Assembly (NCBI GenBank): GCA_015143735.1
Contig: VKHC01000015.1
Span: 1-29,532 of the forward strand
Reading direction: 5' to 3'
Length of the DNA: 29,532 nucleotides
From: Synura sp. LO234KE
Lineage: Eukaryota; Sar; Synurophyceae; Synurales; Mallomonadaceae
Numbering within the stretch: position 1 is the stretch's first letter; each line of letters begins with the position of its first letter. A model generated the notes under the pieces. The model did no database searches and was not told the DNA's origin. It worked only from the letters and a program-made list of their open reading frames with translations. Below are positions 1 through 12,685 of this stretch, piece by piece. The position numbers were made by a program, and so were the translations under genes.

Positions 1-271
1 AATCTGGAGCCTCCGTGTTCATCACCCTCGGTGCATTTAGATAAATTTCTCTTCTCCACCACCTCTCTCAACTCCCCGCTCTCCCGGAGGTTTCAATGTC
101 ATTCTTTCGAAGACATTATGCGCAATTTATGTCGTTTACCACCCAACGTCTAGCTTGCGCATCTTGTCGGACATAAGGTTGATCGAGGCCTGTCTATTTT
201 GTGAGGAAAAGAAAAAAATCTCATTGGTGAAGCTGTGCCAGGTGACATTATATCGGATGCCGGGGAGCTAA
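1..271. other. left flank, no gene seen
   Basis: AT-moderate sequence without a convincing reading frame on either strand. Nothing recognised. Confidence 0.4.
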
Positions 272-860
272 ACCTATTGGAGAAAAATTTTGATCTTCTT
301 CAGATTAATGATGTTACTCCACTTTGATTCCCTCAACAATTCGAGGCCCAGCAACCACTGTCGGAAAAAAAACCTTCCGTTTTGCATCATGTACGGGTAG
401 CCCATTCTCCGTTCATCTTCACGGCAACGCATATCCCAAGCAACAAAGCCAGCACATGGCTCTACCGGCTTCACGCCATTGCTGAAGACTCCGTAGAGTG
501 TTTCCGGGGATTGATTGTCTATTTCACCGCCCCTCAAATAGGGTGCGTTGAAAGTTGCCTCGGCGTTGGTTTTCTGGTTTGCCTTCCTGGTCTCGGCCGT
601 GTTTGACGGCCTGCGAGGTGGGCCGCGATATCGCGCCAAGTATCTCATCTGGTACAACGTACCCTATTTCGGAAGGTTCGTACTTCTCCACTTCCTAAAC
701 AGGATATTCGCGCGATCTGAAGATGATAGTAATATCTCCGTGTGCGGTCTCGAAGCGCTCCGCCATGCCTCCTTTAAAAGCCATAAAGATTTATTCGGCG
801 TCCACCACGCTCGTATTTCCGTTTGGACAGTTAAGAATCGGGACTCCCTCGATGCCTCCC
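272..860 (-). pseudogene. decayed unrecognised protein gene
   Basis: Read on the minus strand, one frame runs from about 860 to 560 and contains protein-like stretches (NCPNGNTSVVDAE, GGMAERFETAHGDITII, YEPSEIGYVVPDEILGAI). Two in-frame stops interrupt it: TAA at 791-793 and TAG at 695-697, exactly 32 codons apart in the same frame. Near 560-575 the reading moves by one base into a second open stretch (NAPYLRGGEIDNQSPETLYG, then NGVKPVEPCAGFVAWDMRC) that stays open to 274. The two frames join in order, as expected for a gene that lost function through nonsense and indel mutations. I do not recognise the family. A short intron removing part of the damage is possible, but I found no clean splice pair that rescues both stops. 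Confidence 0.4.
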
Positions 861-2089
861 TCCTGCACACCTGATTCTCATAGGCACCCTTTTTGTTCTA
901 CTGACTGATCCATACTGATAACTAGGTCACGCTTCGCTTCTAGTCCCTAACTAGCTTTGAAAAAGCCTTCGAAACTGATAAAAATAAAATAACAGCTGCA
1001 GGGAGATAGCGTTCAAAGAAAGACATTCATCTTGCACTGTGGCAGGCCTAACGCAACGTTCCTAACGGGCACCAGATGATGCGGACCTTCAATCTCTCAT
1101 CCAGATTCCCCCAACTCTTGACCAATGCGCGGCAGTCGTTCATTCAAAGAATAGTCACCCGTGGGGGGCCCTCCTATGGCTTGCAATATTCAAGCGCATT
1201 CAAAACTGGCCTCCGGACAGGATTGAAGAAGCTTACCACTGCCCAATCACTATGTGGTAAAACCAGACCTCCGCGGCGTCGCGGAAACGGAAGTGGCCTG
1301 TCTCTATATACGAAAGAAATTCACAGCAAATCAGAACGTCCGACCGATTTTGCTTATATGAAGATTAGTGAGTGTCCGAACAATCCGCTTTATTCCTGTG
1401 AACGCTTATGTCCCCGTGGAGCATTGGGAGGTTGCCCCATCCTATCAAGAACTCAAAACCCAAAGTACCTTCTGCAGTCTTGGTGTTGAATACCCCATCC
1501 ACCCTGGCGACTTCACTTCGGTGTCCCTCATGAAACAGAGACTCATAAAATCGCTCCATCCACCTCCACCCTAACGGGAACTTAGTTCAATAAGACTCCA
1601 GCAACAATCCTGGTCTTGGCGGGCGGGAATCACGCTCTCGACACTCGTCGACTCCCGACTGACGACCTTGCTGGACGGGCAAGCCTTGCGTCTCACAGCG
1701 CCCTGCATTCTTGATTCTGTCCGAATCACCGAGATCCTACATGTCTTCACGGCACCAGCGACAACTGCGAGTCTTATCTTCCCAGTTCTGTACCGTCACT
1801 GGCAACTCCCGGCGCAGCCATACACGTCCCACCAATCATGTATCCTCCGTCACCCTTCCACAGTCCGCATGTGTACGGGATCCGTGATGACGGACGCGTG
1901 GTTTCCAGAGATTTTGGATTGTGACACCAAACAAAACCCTATGGCGACTCTGCTGAATAATGGTCGTCCCACCGAAAATGGGCGCGTCTGTCCATTCTCA
2001 ATACGCTCCCTAATGGTTAAATCTATTGCTCGTCCTCCTCCTATGTCGAAAAGATTTCTCCAAACCCGTGGGGGCTCATCGCCCGGTAC

Positions 2090-2300
2090 CGGTTTTTTAA
2101 AAATGTGTTAGGTGTTTTTTCCGCGAATCGCGTTTTCTTTTTCTTACTGAATTATCCAACTAATTCATTTGATGATAGCACTATATTCTATGAGTAATTA
2201 AGACGTACATAATTTGTTGCTTTTAATATAGTCCGCTGTTCGTGTTTAACACTTAAATTTGTTCGGTAACTAATGGGTAACAACTAATTTTACTCCTCAT
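2090..2300. other. AT-rich block inside LINE copy A
   Basis: About 210 bp of strongly AT-rich sequence interrupt the otherwise GC-rich element between its linker and the segment before the Cys/His cluster. No matching block is visible in copies B or C at this point. It may be a later insertion, but no clear target duplication or terminal repeat was found. Confidence 0.35.
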
Positions 2301-2689
2301 TCCTGTTGCCACTCATTCCGACCAGCGGAGGGGAGTCGGTTGTGCCTCAGCATGTGTATTTTACGTTGCATACCAGCGCTTGCTTTTCTCATTTTCATAG
2401 CGCTGTCAATTCTCGCTCTCTTTCATACTGTCTCATTTACTTTCGGAGTGTATTCCTGTCGGACAACTCCTGGACACGAGGACTTTTTACGGGGGCCCCT
2501 CTACAGGTCCCTCTGGAATCCCGAATACAGGCTCTTTGCCTTATTCCAATCCAATGGACTCGATGCCAACCGAGCTCTTCGATCCCACCCCACCTATTTG
2601 CGAAGACACTACCTTCCGTTACGACACTAAAGTGCTCAACCTTGCTTCCTTACCCAAGCCACCCGCAGTCATTTCGAGACACTCCTTCA

Positions 2690-2840
2690 CAAACGCCACT
2701 ATACAATTGGGCGCAAGCAGTGCAAGGGCGCCAGGACCAACAAGAGCAGTACTCAGCCTCTGACGTGTACGTTTTCCTGCTCAGATGACCGCACTTCTGA
2801 GGACACGTGCGAACACGTATTTTGCTTGTGTCCTCATTCT
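2690..2840 (+). pseudogene. Cys/His cluster of LINE copy A
   Basis: The frame reading LLHKRHYTIGRKQCKGA, then TCTFSCSDD and DTCEHVFCLCPH, matches copy C (LLHERHWTIGHNACKGA, LCASDMTAANDTYDHNF, SCQHPLL). Positions kept in both are a Cys in CKGA, a Cys before (A/S)xD, a His after DT, and a final Cys. The spacing resembles the zinc-binding segment that follows the RT in many LINEs. Metal binding is inferred. Confidence 0.55.
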
Positions 2841-3199
2841 CTACTCGTTTAAGGCCACCAGGCTCCGGACGCGGTTTTGGCAGAGTACTCTCTGGACTCA
2901 GACCTAAACAGGACTTGATCCCTCGTGTCATGGAGTTAGTCCGTTCCCGGATGGTCACCGAATTTTCCTCAGTAAGTGGTGCTCTACCCAACTAGAACTC
3001 CTTTCCACGTCTCCACTCCCCTCGGACTCTTCGGCTGCAATCGATGTGGTGCTGACTACCACAGTAGTTGTCAGTTTGTCACCCGCACTGACGAGATATA
3101 AGGGAAATGCGGTGATAGGCCAAGTATTTAAAATCAGTGGCTGCCCTCCCTTCTAAGGATCCCGGCCTACTCTGTTACTTCCGGCGGGTATTCCATCCC

Positions 3200-3400
3200 A
3201 ATATCATCCCCTGCCAGACTCGGATCCTAAGGTTTCCTACGGCATCCGGCTGGCACCTCCCTGGGGTATACACCTCATGGAAAGAAGTTATCGTCACACT
3301 ATTGGTGCCCGAAACGACGTCAAGGGCCTCAAAACGAGACAGCAGACATAGCATTTCGTTCAGAAGGTTGTTTTTTGCGTCAACGCAACTTTTCTCGCCG
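3200..3400 (+). pseudogene. viroplasmin-like domain of LINE copy A
   Basis: HLPGVYTSWKE, followed after a one-base shift by VKGLKTRQQT, matches the viroplasmin (RNase H1 N-terminal) pattern G-x-PG(I/V)YTSW with a downstream K-x-(F/L)-K-T-R. This small domain binds RNA/DNA hybrids in eukaryotic RNase H1. A frameshift and a stop make it inactive here. Confidence 0.6.
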
Positions 3401-3531
3401 ACCGCCACCCTGGGGTCTAGTCGTCTCGGACCCGATGGACAAAGCATTGGTTGGCGCCACGCGGCTTTTACCATGCCTTACAGTGAATGCTCTCCTCCAG
3501 ACCTCCAGGCTCCACCGATTGACAGAAATTC

Positions 3532-3950
3532 AACATCCTGACTGACGGCGATTATAGTGTCCGCCTACTTGTGGATAACCCCGTCAAAGGCGGATACGCT
3601 GTAACATGGAACGTATCCGTCTCACCCACCGTGGACCTACTCTGGCCAAACGCTCTAACAATCTCTCTATCGGCTTGACCAAAGCTCACTCTACTGCGAC
3701 GATCCCCATACAGCAACGCTTCCGCCAGCCGACTGGCCTCTAGAAGATGGTCCGAACCGTCCCATCAGATGGCGCTCTGCTACGAGCTAGAACAGTGTCG
3801 TCCGCAAACCTATTCGCCGACGACCTACTTGGTCGCGTAGGGACCTCCGTACCTCGGTATACATCGCGCACCTCTCGGAGGAGCTCTGGTTTTTATCGTA
3901 GTCACGCCCTCTGGCCCCCGTCCCCCCCACTTCCGGCGGGAGCGGGTTAG
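3532..3950 (+). pseudogene. RNase H domain of LINE copy A
   Basis: The frame opening with NILTDGDYSVRLLV and then GGYAVTWN has the first-strand signature of RNase HI: a catalytic Asp in TDG and the downstream GG(Y/A)A-x-W. It lies directly after the viroplasmin-like domain, as in cellular RNase H1. Later motifs are scrambled by stops and frame changes; the better-preserved second half is in copy C. Confidence 0.55.
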
Positions 3951-4075
3951 ATAGTTGGTGACCGAGTAGACACTCCGAGCGCATTCACTCTGATCTCTCC
4001 ACTCAGTCACGGGACTTGCCAGTTGGTTCATGGAGAGTAGCTAGTGGTTGTCAGTGATGCTGGGTGCCCTCTCAT

Positions 4076-4677
4076 CCCCCTGGTCTGCTTTTGTTTTCAG
4101 TCCTTAAACTGCTTAATCTAACTACACGAATTTTGATAGGATTGGGGAGCAAGTGGAAGGTTGGTTCCCGAGTGCTGAGCCGCGCGATACTTACTGAACG
4201 GGACGCTACATCCTTGTAGGAGAATGTAGCTTCACAAAGTACAGGAGCGTACGTCTGCTGCGGAGTGCCTACTGCAAGAAATGGTTTGGGGAATGACTGG
4301 CGCTGATAACGGTGGCGCGCGTTGTGCTGTAAACCCGGCAGCAGGCGTGTTCCGGCATAGTCCGACCCGAGAAGAAGAGAAACCAATAGAACCTACTAAG
4401 TGTGGAGAATTAGAAAATCTTAGGAACCCTCCCACCATCATCACAACTGCCATAACTCTATTCCATTTATAGTTCTATGCAGATATTCACCGATGACACT
4501 AACTTACGCGTGTACTGAAGCCAACTTAGCTCTGTACAATAGAAGTAGAAGTAGACGCTCCAATCATCAAGAACTCTAAGCGGCTTACTGCATATAATAA
4601 ACCAAAACAACTCGAAGCTCTGGAGAGTAATAAGATGTTGAGATGAAACCTTCGAAATTACGATTATGTTTAAAACT
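4076..4677. other. intergenic, no gene seen
   Basis: Sequence between the 3' end of LINE copy A and the short DNA transposon. Short open frames exist on both strands, but none shows a recognisable domain, splice structure or match elsewhere in the window. Confidence 0.4.
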
Positions 4678-5175
4678 GTGGGTTGGCAAAAAAGCTTTTT
4701 GGCTTTTTGGGCTTTTTGGCTTTTTGCTCAGAAGTAGGTTTACTGTTGGTTATAATTGTGATATTTGAGACGAAAGTAAATATTCATCAGATATTTTAGT
4801 CTAATTTTTTTTACATCTGGACTCATCAAATGTTGAAAATAGGATTTTTAGTTTAAATCGGACATCACGTTGAAAAAGACGCGGTAGTGTCCTCTTGAAT
4901 GAATCTCAGAACGGAAAGTGATAAATGTATTCTCGAGGATACCCGGAAAAAATAAGGCATAGAAAGTTCCCAGAAGCGGATTCCCAGAAGCACCCTTTTC
5001 CATAATCGGTCTCACGTGGAGAAATAAGCATTAAAATTTTGTTGACTGACAATATGCCCACTTTCCCACTTGTTCGGTGAAAAAGCCACATCCGTTACAA
5101 AAAGCCACCAAAAAGCAAAAAGCCCAAAAAATCAAAAAGCCAGCAAAAATTGTTTTTGGCTTTTTGCCAACCCTG
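4678..5175. mobile_element. non-autonomous DNA transposon (MITE), hAT-like ends
   Basis: The left end reads GGGTTGGCAAAAAAGC (from 4680). The right end is its inverted complement, GCTTTTTGCCAACCC (ending 5173). Inside each end is a run of TTTTTGGC-type units, written as GCTTTTTGG repeats on the left (4693-4730) and as their complement, AAAAAGCC units, on the right (5098-5145). The two arms could pair as an imperfect hairpin. No transposase is encoded in the roughly 500 bp. A terminal (C)A before GGGTTGGC, as at the right end, would suit hAT ends; the left end has GT there. The flanking 8 bp do not match, so the superfamily is uncertain and the insertion may be old. Confidence 0.65.
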
Positions 5176-5240
5176 TACGCAGTGCCACGTTGCATAGGGT
5201 TTAATAATATAAGTGGGGAATTTAACATATAAAATAAGAT

Positions 5241-7108
<1,868 letters not shown>

Positions 7109-7863
7109 GAAAGCTGGACGCACACTACCTGGATGGAGGGGCGACAATCACTAATATTGACTGCGCATGATGTGCTTTAAATTTCTCCAGTTATCTACCT
7201 CTAAGCAATTACCATATACTTTGTCGTCATGCTACCGCAATTGATTTTTAATAATAGGTGACTTCATATTTTTCCGAAAATCTTATTTTGCGTTTGCTAG
7301 TGATTAAGTGTCCACACGACGACGACTAGGGGCAGGTGTGTAGCTCCAACGGAAGAGAAGGACGGAAGGAGAGTGCATAGCCAAGGAAATTTTTTTGTAA
7401 AACTCACAAAGATAAAACTTGTTTCGAGGACAGGTGGGCGTGACATAGGAAAAGTGTATTCGGGATGAAAGAAATGGAAATCATATCCATCCTACCTGTG
7501 TCGCGGCCTACAAGTAGGAGTAAGGGGGCTCTAATGATAGCTAAACGATCCTGTAAGTACAGATGAGAAAGCCCCGGGGGAATGGACCAGAAGAAGCTCT
7601 CGCTAACCACCACTAGAAGCACTCGCGATAAGATGGGGAGATAGAAGTAGTACCAGCATAAGGGGTATGCGTATCATCGCTAGCAGTGTACATGGCAAAA
7701 ACCATGGAGTTAGTTTAAAGTAAGGGGCACGAGTAAAATCACATTCAGCTACTGCAGTATTAGCTATTTGTAATTTGCTAAGTTTGCGAATCATGCGCTT
7801 CCACTTTTCTTGACGAATCAATCAATCAAAGTCAGAATTTTGCACCAACCTATTTCGAAAAGA
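7109..7863. other. intergenic between two convergent genes
   Basis: Holds the 3' flanks of GDP-fucose synthase and the CNB gene. Short open frames on the minus strand show no domain and no plausible splicing into a neighbour. No repeat recognised. Confidence 0.45.
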
Positions 7864-10800
7864 TTAATTAAATGCAGTAACGTTATTCATTGAGCTCCTC
7901 GATCCGTATGTATTTGAAACTATGGCGGATAGTTCTCGAGAAAGGTCGGTCAGGTCTATCATAGATTCCCTTTTCATAATCTTCTTGGTCTTAAAGAGAG
8001 CTGCACGCTGCGCAACAACGTCGACCATTGCATCCGAGGCTGAGAGCATTTCGTAATAAGACTTCACCGCTGGAATCCTAGTGGAGCCGTGCAGACTAAC
8101 CCGTGGCGTGTGCGGAGCGGCGTTCACACTTCCGTTGTCCTCCAACGCAGAGCCCAGGTACGCTCCAGGCAGAACGGGAAGGAGCAGTCTCCTCCTCACG
8201 GCCGCGTAGTTCCCGAGAGTCGACAGAGAGACGTCGCTCCGACCACTGAGCAGCCCGGCTGCCAGACCATTGCCGCTACGCCCCGTATTAGGTATACTAG
8301 CTATAATTGAAGGGTTATGGTCCAGGACAGACTCCAGCGACCCGAAGGACGAGGAAAACGCGGGCTCCATCAAGTCGAATGCACTGCAACCGCTGCCTTT
8401 TCGGGATCGGGCCGAGCGAGGCCGGTGCATGTCCTTCAGGAAGCCGTTGACTCGCCGGGAGTCCTTCTCGTTGCGGCACGTGTTCAAGATCATAACCGGG
8501 TCAGAGGCGCAGTCCACCAGAAAGGGAATATCCTCGAGGTCCGGGACGTGGTCATCGATGGCCCCCTCTATCCACCGCCCACCCAAGTCTGTGGACGACG
8601 ACATCATGTTGGGATCTCTTTGTTTACCGCTAAAGTCCTTCCGCCGCAATCGAAGTATCGCTAATTGCTGACTCGTGAGCATAGCCTCTTCCATTTGAAT
8701 CTTCTTTTGCTTCCTAAGCACTTTCTGTTTCTCGCGGGACTGCTTTTCGGCCAGTTGATTCAGGAACCTTGAGCGCTCTTTGCGCCACATCGACTTCTCC
8801 AGATAGATCGCTGCGACTTTTGCCGTGGTGTTCGCGTCTAGAACCAAGTAGTGCTCCTCGGACAGCGAGAACACCTCCACTTTACAACTGGCCACAAAGC
8901 TGCAGAGTTCCTTGTGAACGGCATTGGTACGCCCAGCACAGTGCGCTGTGACGAGCCCCGACTCCCCGATGTACTCCAGTCGCTCCACGTAGGTGAGCAC
9001 AGTGCCCCGACCGTCCGAACTGTCGACGAGGTCCACTCTGCCGCTGCGGATAAACACCACCTTCTTGGAAGTGTCCCCGCGCTTAATGATGACCGCGTGT
9101 TTGGCATACTCCTCTTGCTGCAGCACTTGCGCCACGCGGATGAGGCGATAGGGTTCCCAATGCTTGAACAGCGAGAAGAGCGACAAGAACTTGTAGCGGT
9201 CCTCAACACTCGCCTTCTTGGATCCTCCCTCCTGTATGGCGATGAAATCCTCCGCATCAATGACACACAGGTCACATGACGTGATCGCCAAAGCGGTACA
9301 CGTCCGGTTGGTTGCGCCCTCCAGAGCGGCCTCCCCGAACACCTCACCGGACATCAGGTCCTCCTCGTAACGGACGTTCCTGATGTCGCCGCTCACTTGT
9401 GCATCATGCCAAGGAAAATAGGTAGACAGCGAGATGAAAGAGGGTCGGGATTAAAGCTTAAGTAAACAGTACGCTTCTGCACAGCTTACCGCCAGACGCG
9501 TTGGAGGAGCCGAAGATGCGGACACTTCCCCGCAGGATAAGGAAGGCGGTGGAGCCCCGGACATCCATGTCAAATATCTGTTACAGGTGTATTGCGGAGG
9601 GAGGGTTAGCATTCGCCTTTGTTACAGGTTCACCACCACCAACCGCGCCCAACCACCCCACTCATCCCTGAAGTCAAGCGTTGCACACCTTCCGCATGGG
9701 CGCCACGCTAAGAAACCGAACCCGTCGGCAGAGGTCGGAGTACTGGTAGGAGAGCCACGATTTACAGAGACGATCCTTTAGGGCGTTCCGCTGTCGGAGC
9801 AGACCAATGATCAGCTTGTGGTCGTTTACCGACCGCCGCCCCGGATCCATCTGCAGGACCTCGCATGTGCGGAACCGCAGCATTGACACTCCTTCGGCCC
9901 GCTTGTGACAGGACTGCACAATCAGCGTAGCGGTCTCTCCAAACTCGTCCACTCTAGTCTTACGAATAACCATTTCACGCCACAGACGGAAATACAGCGA
10001 ACACCACAGCGATTCGGTAGCGAAACGCATGAAGCGCTTTAAGAGCCCGTCGATGAGATTCTCCGCCGGGAAATTGTTCTCATCGAATCCCGAAATTCTT
10101 CGCCTTTTATTTTGCTTCGCATGTTGCTTCTGCTCTTTACGCGCTCGCCTGCTGCCCGCCACCATTTGTCGCATGGCAGACTGCTGCATGAGCACGCTCT
10201 TGATGCTCCACAAGTACTGCTCGAAGTCCGACCGGGACAGAGACATGCAAGTAACGGACGTGAGGCTTATCACATTGGCCGTGCGCTTTTGATTAGAATC
10301 AATTAGGGCCACCTCACCTGCAAGCGAGAGGAAAAAGTTAACAAGATTGTAAACGAATGAATACCAAAGAACCGCCTCAAACCCCAACTCAGGCGTGGAG
10401 AGATGATGCGAACGCTTATCTAGCCGTGCTATGATCAAAATTCCGAGCTTATACAAACGTTTTGCTCCGTTGCTTACCAAAGTAATCCCCGAGCCTCAAT
10501 GTCAAGATGTCGCGTTCACCGCCGTCTTCTTTGTTCAATGTGACCTTGCATGTACCCTCTGTGAGCACATAGAAAGTGTTCCCAAATGTTCCTTGCTTGC
10601 AGATGTAGCTGCCAGCGGGGAAATGGACCGGCTCCATTGTTTCCAACAGTTTGCGTTTATTCATAGCGGTTAGGGATTGAAATAGAGGGACCTTACTGAC
10701 CACTTCGCGCCCTAATTTGATACGCGTCTCCAGCAATAAGTTATTGCACGATGCCATTATTTCATCAAACTTTTCTTTCTTCATTTGAAGCAGCAACGCT

Positions 10801-11455
10801 GTCTCACTTACTACAGTCACAGTGGCCGACCGAGGCTCGGCGGAGAGTAGAGCTAGTTCACCGAAATGCGCGTTAGGTCCCAGGCGGGCAAGTTCCTTAG
10901 GGACCTCGTCGGAGTCTCGGGTATTGGTTTTAGTCTAATTGAGTTCTTATTGAATTGAATAGTAGGTATTTAGTTACTTTCTTACCGTTACAACCACCAA
11001 TCCATCTTCAATAACAAAAAACTACCCGAAAGATTAGGCGGTTGCTTTTTAGAAATTTCATGTCCCTTACCGAGTCCCCAATATCCTCTTGCTGAATCAC
11101 CACATCATCTTTAACATATCGCTTTTCCTCCATATTTTGAGCCGCAAATTTTAAATGCTCATCTGATAAAGTCGCTAAAACACACAAATTGGAATCATCG
11201 ATGAATAAAATAGCACAGATTTACCAAAAATCTGAACATTTTTAAGCATCTGCACCCTATACTTTTCGGCTTTAACGATTTGCTGCAAAATAGTCTGTTT
11301 GGTTCGATTTATTGCTGTACTATTGTAAAATTCATCTCGGATTGAAGACTTTTCCGCCTTTATCTTCATTCGTAACCTAACTTAAAATTTTAGCCACAAA
11401 ATTTTCTAGCAATATTTATTCAATGTACTCACAACTGATTCTGAAATCCGTCCAT
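7864..11455 (-). CDS. protein with four cyclic-nucleotide-binding domains (8 exons)
   Basis: Exons on the minus strand: 11455-11433, 11376-11225, 11174-11071, 11021-10986, 10934-10478, 10317-9689, 9577-9490, 9395-7864. The sum is 3021 nt, 1006 aa. CNB domain 1 (about 51-170) has VIQQEDIGDSFFVIEDG and the phosphate-binding cassette FGELALLSAEPRSATV (129-144). Domain 2 (about 187-300) has VPLF, FYVLTEG and FGEVALIDSNQKRTANV. Domain 3 (about 460-550) has FLILRGSVRIFG and FGEAALEGATNRTCTAL (516-). Domain 4 (about 567-690) has FIRSGRVDLVDS and GESGLVTAHCAGRTNAV, and looks degenerate. A charged, probably coiled segment (about 700-735) and a 270-residue low-complexity tail follow. No kinase or channel segment is present. 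The ATG at 11455 is preferred because its 23-nt exon splices in frame through a 56-nt intron; a start at 11369 is the alternative. Multi-CNB proteins without a kinase occur in flagellated protists, so a ciliary role is possible but unproven. Confidence 0.85.
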
Positions 11456-11615
11456 TGAACTATGGGATGCTAGGAAGTAAATTAATATTTTACAGTTACA
11501 TTTTTTCGTGTCACAGTCCGTTCGATTGGTATCTTGCAAGTACATAAATTTACACCATTCACTTTATAATTTAATTAGCTGAGCTTTTAGCGAGGAAGCG
11601 TTTATTTAACTGCGA
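11456..11615. promoter_or_regulatory. shared upstream region of CNB gene and RPS12
   Basis: The two start codons diverge across about 160 bp, so both promoters and both 5' UTRs must fit here. No defined element was identified. Confidence 0.35.
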
Positions 11616-12137
11616 ATGGCTGAAGAAGATCAACCTATGGAAGTTCAGGGAGAAGAAGAGGAGGCTGAGATAGTTGTGGAAGAGGCTCCTGTCGCAGAAC
11701 TGACAGTCGTGGAGGCATTGAAACAAGTTTTGAAAAAGGCTTTAGTCTACGACGGGCTTCGAAGGGGGTTGCATGAGTACGTGTGAATTTAATTGAACCT
11801 TACTTACTGCAACGAATTAGTAACAGATACTTTTATTTTCGTAAGATGCGCGAAGGCACTTGACAGGCGGACAGCGAGATTATGTTGTTTGGCAAAAGAC
11901 TGTGACAACGAGGAATACGTTCGCCTAGTCAAAGCCCTTTGTAATGAAAGTGGAGTTCATTTGATCATGGTAGATGAAGGAAAGGAGCTCGGAGAGTGGT
12001 GTGGTCTTGCTAAGCTGAATGCTGATGGAACACCGAGAAAAGTGGTCCGATGTTCGTGCGCTGTAGTGGTTGACTTCGGCGAAGAGTCCCCGGCTCTAAA
12101 TCGCGTGCTTACCTTTGTTAAATCCCAACATGATTAG
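11616..12137 (+). CDS. RPS12: 40S ribosomal protein eS12 (2 exons)
   Basis: Small-subunit ribosomal protein of the L7Ae/L30e fold. Exons 11616-11776 and 11846-12137 with a 69-nt intron encode 150 aa. The N terminus is a Glu-rich extension of about 27 residues, then [63 protein letters not shown] and [13 protein letters not shown], all typical of eS12. The family is usually 130-145 aa; the excess is the acidic leader. The intron joins the GA of one codon to an A, and its acceptor is AAG, weaker than the usual CAG/TAG. Divergent from the CNB gene. Confidence 0.96.
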
Positions 12138-12685
12138 TAATAGTATCTTAAGTGTCTGAACTATTCTGGTTATGTTCCTCTTGAATACTTTCTGAGCAAG
12201 TACTCTATTGTGCTTGACGAAAGTTATCAACATCAACTTCAATAGAATAACCAGATGACACTCAATAACTATTATTACCTATTATTTGTAGCACTTCAAT
12301 TCTATCCCAACTTTCCTATAAGCTGGTATTGGCACCAAGGAGCTTAGCCCGCTGATCATGTTACGACCTAGCGTGTGCACCACAGACAAGAAGAACCACT
12401 AGGACAATCCATCTGTAGATTAAAATGATAATTTCTATTTTCGAGCCAGATTAATATAGCTTAACTTTTGTCGAAAGAAAAATTTGTCTTGAGAGTTCAT
12501 AGTGCCATAAGTGTAATAAAAAATTTATAAACTCATCGATGCTTTTATCACAGTGGAGGATTAACCATAGAAAGCTGTCTCTACAGTTTCAAAAACTTGA
12601 GGCGATTATCGTACAGATCTGCATCTAAGATTTTTCCTACTCCAGTTCTGACCAGATCTGGGTCAGGATTCGCCAAATAGTAACA
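12138..12685. other. 3' flank of RPS12, no second gene seen
   Basis: AT-rich. Contains a 9-bp inverted repeat (12165-12173 with 12247-12255) within a longer imperfect palindrome, and an AATAAA at 12515-12520. That AATAAA is rather far from the RPS12 stop to be its polyadenylation signal. Positions 12328-12343 share a 16-bp word with 25690-25705. Confidence 0.35.

Larger units (their letters stand above)
975..4075 (+). mobile_element. LINE-like retrotransposon copy A, internally deleted
   Basis: Decayed non-LTR element on the plus strand, GC-richer than its surroundings. Its translated fragments match copies B and C in order: start of the RT domain (IQNWPPDRIEEAYHC near 1200, against IQNWPLAMVEEAYNC in B), RT motif-E region (SLGVEYPIHPGD near 1480), linker (about 1660-2090), Cys/His cluster (about 2690-2840), viroplasmin-like domain (about 3200-3400) and RNase H (from 3532). 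The last about 190 bp (3885-4075) match the 3' UTR of copy B, so this copy probably reaches the true 3' end. The RT palm, including motifs A to C, is missing at about 1365 (compare B 21260-21945). Many stops and frameshifts make it inactive. The exact 5' end and target duplications could not be placed. Confidence 0.8.

Noticed and set aside
4670-5183. 8-bp hAT target duplication around the MITE
   Set aside because: The flanking 8-mers (TTAAAACT and TACGCAGT) do not match, so hAT membership is left open.
7404-7821. Two 72-codon minus-strand ORFs after GDP-fucose synthase
   Set aside because: No start context, splice structure or domain; length is near chance expectation.
8089-9279. Plus-strand ORFs of 73-142 codons opposite the CNB gene
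   Set aside because: They are antisense shadows of the 1.5-kb last exon, which carries clear CNB motifs on the minus strand.
10029-10306. Plus-strand ORFs opposite exon 6 of the CNB gene
   Set aside because: Antisense to a spliced, in-phase exon; no independent domain.
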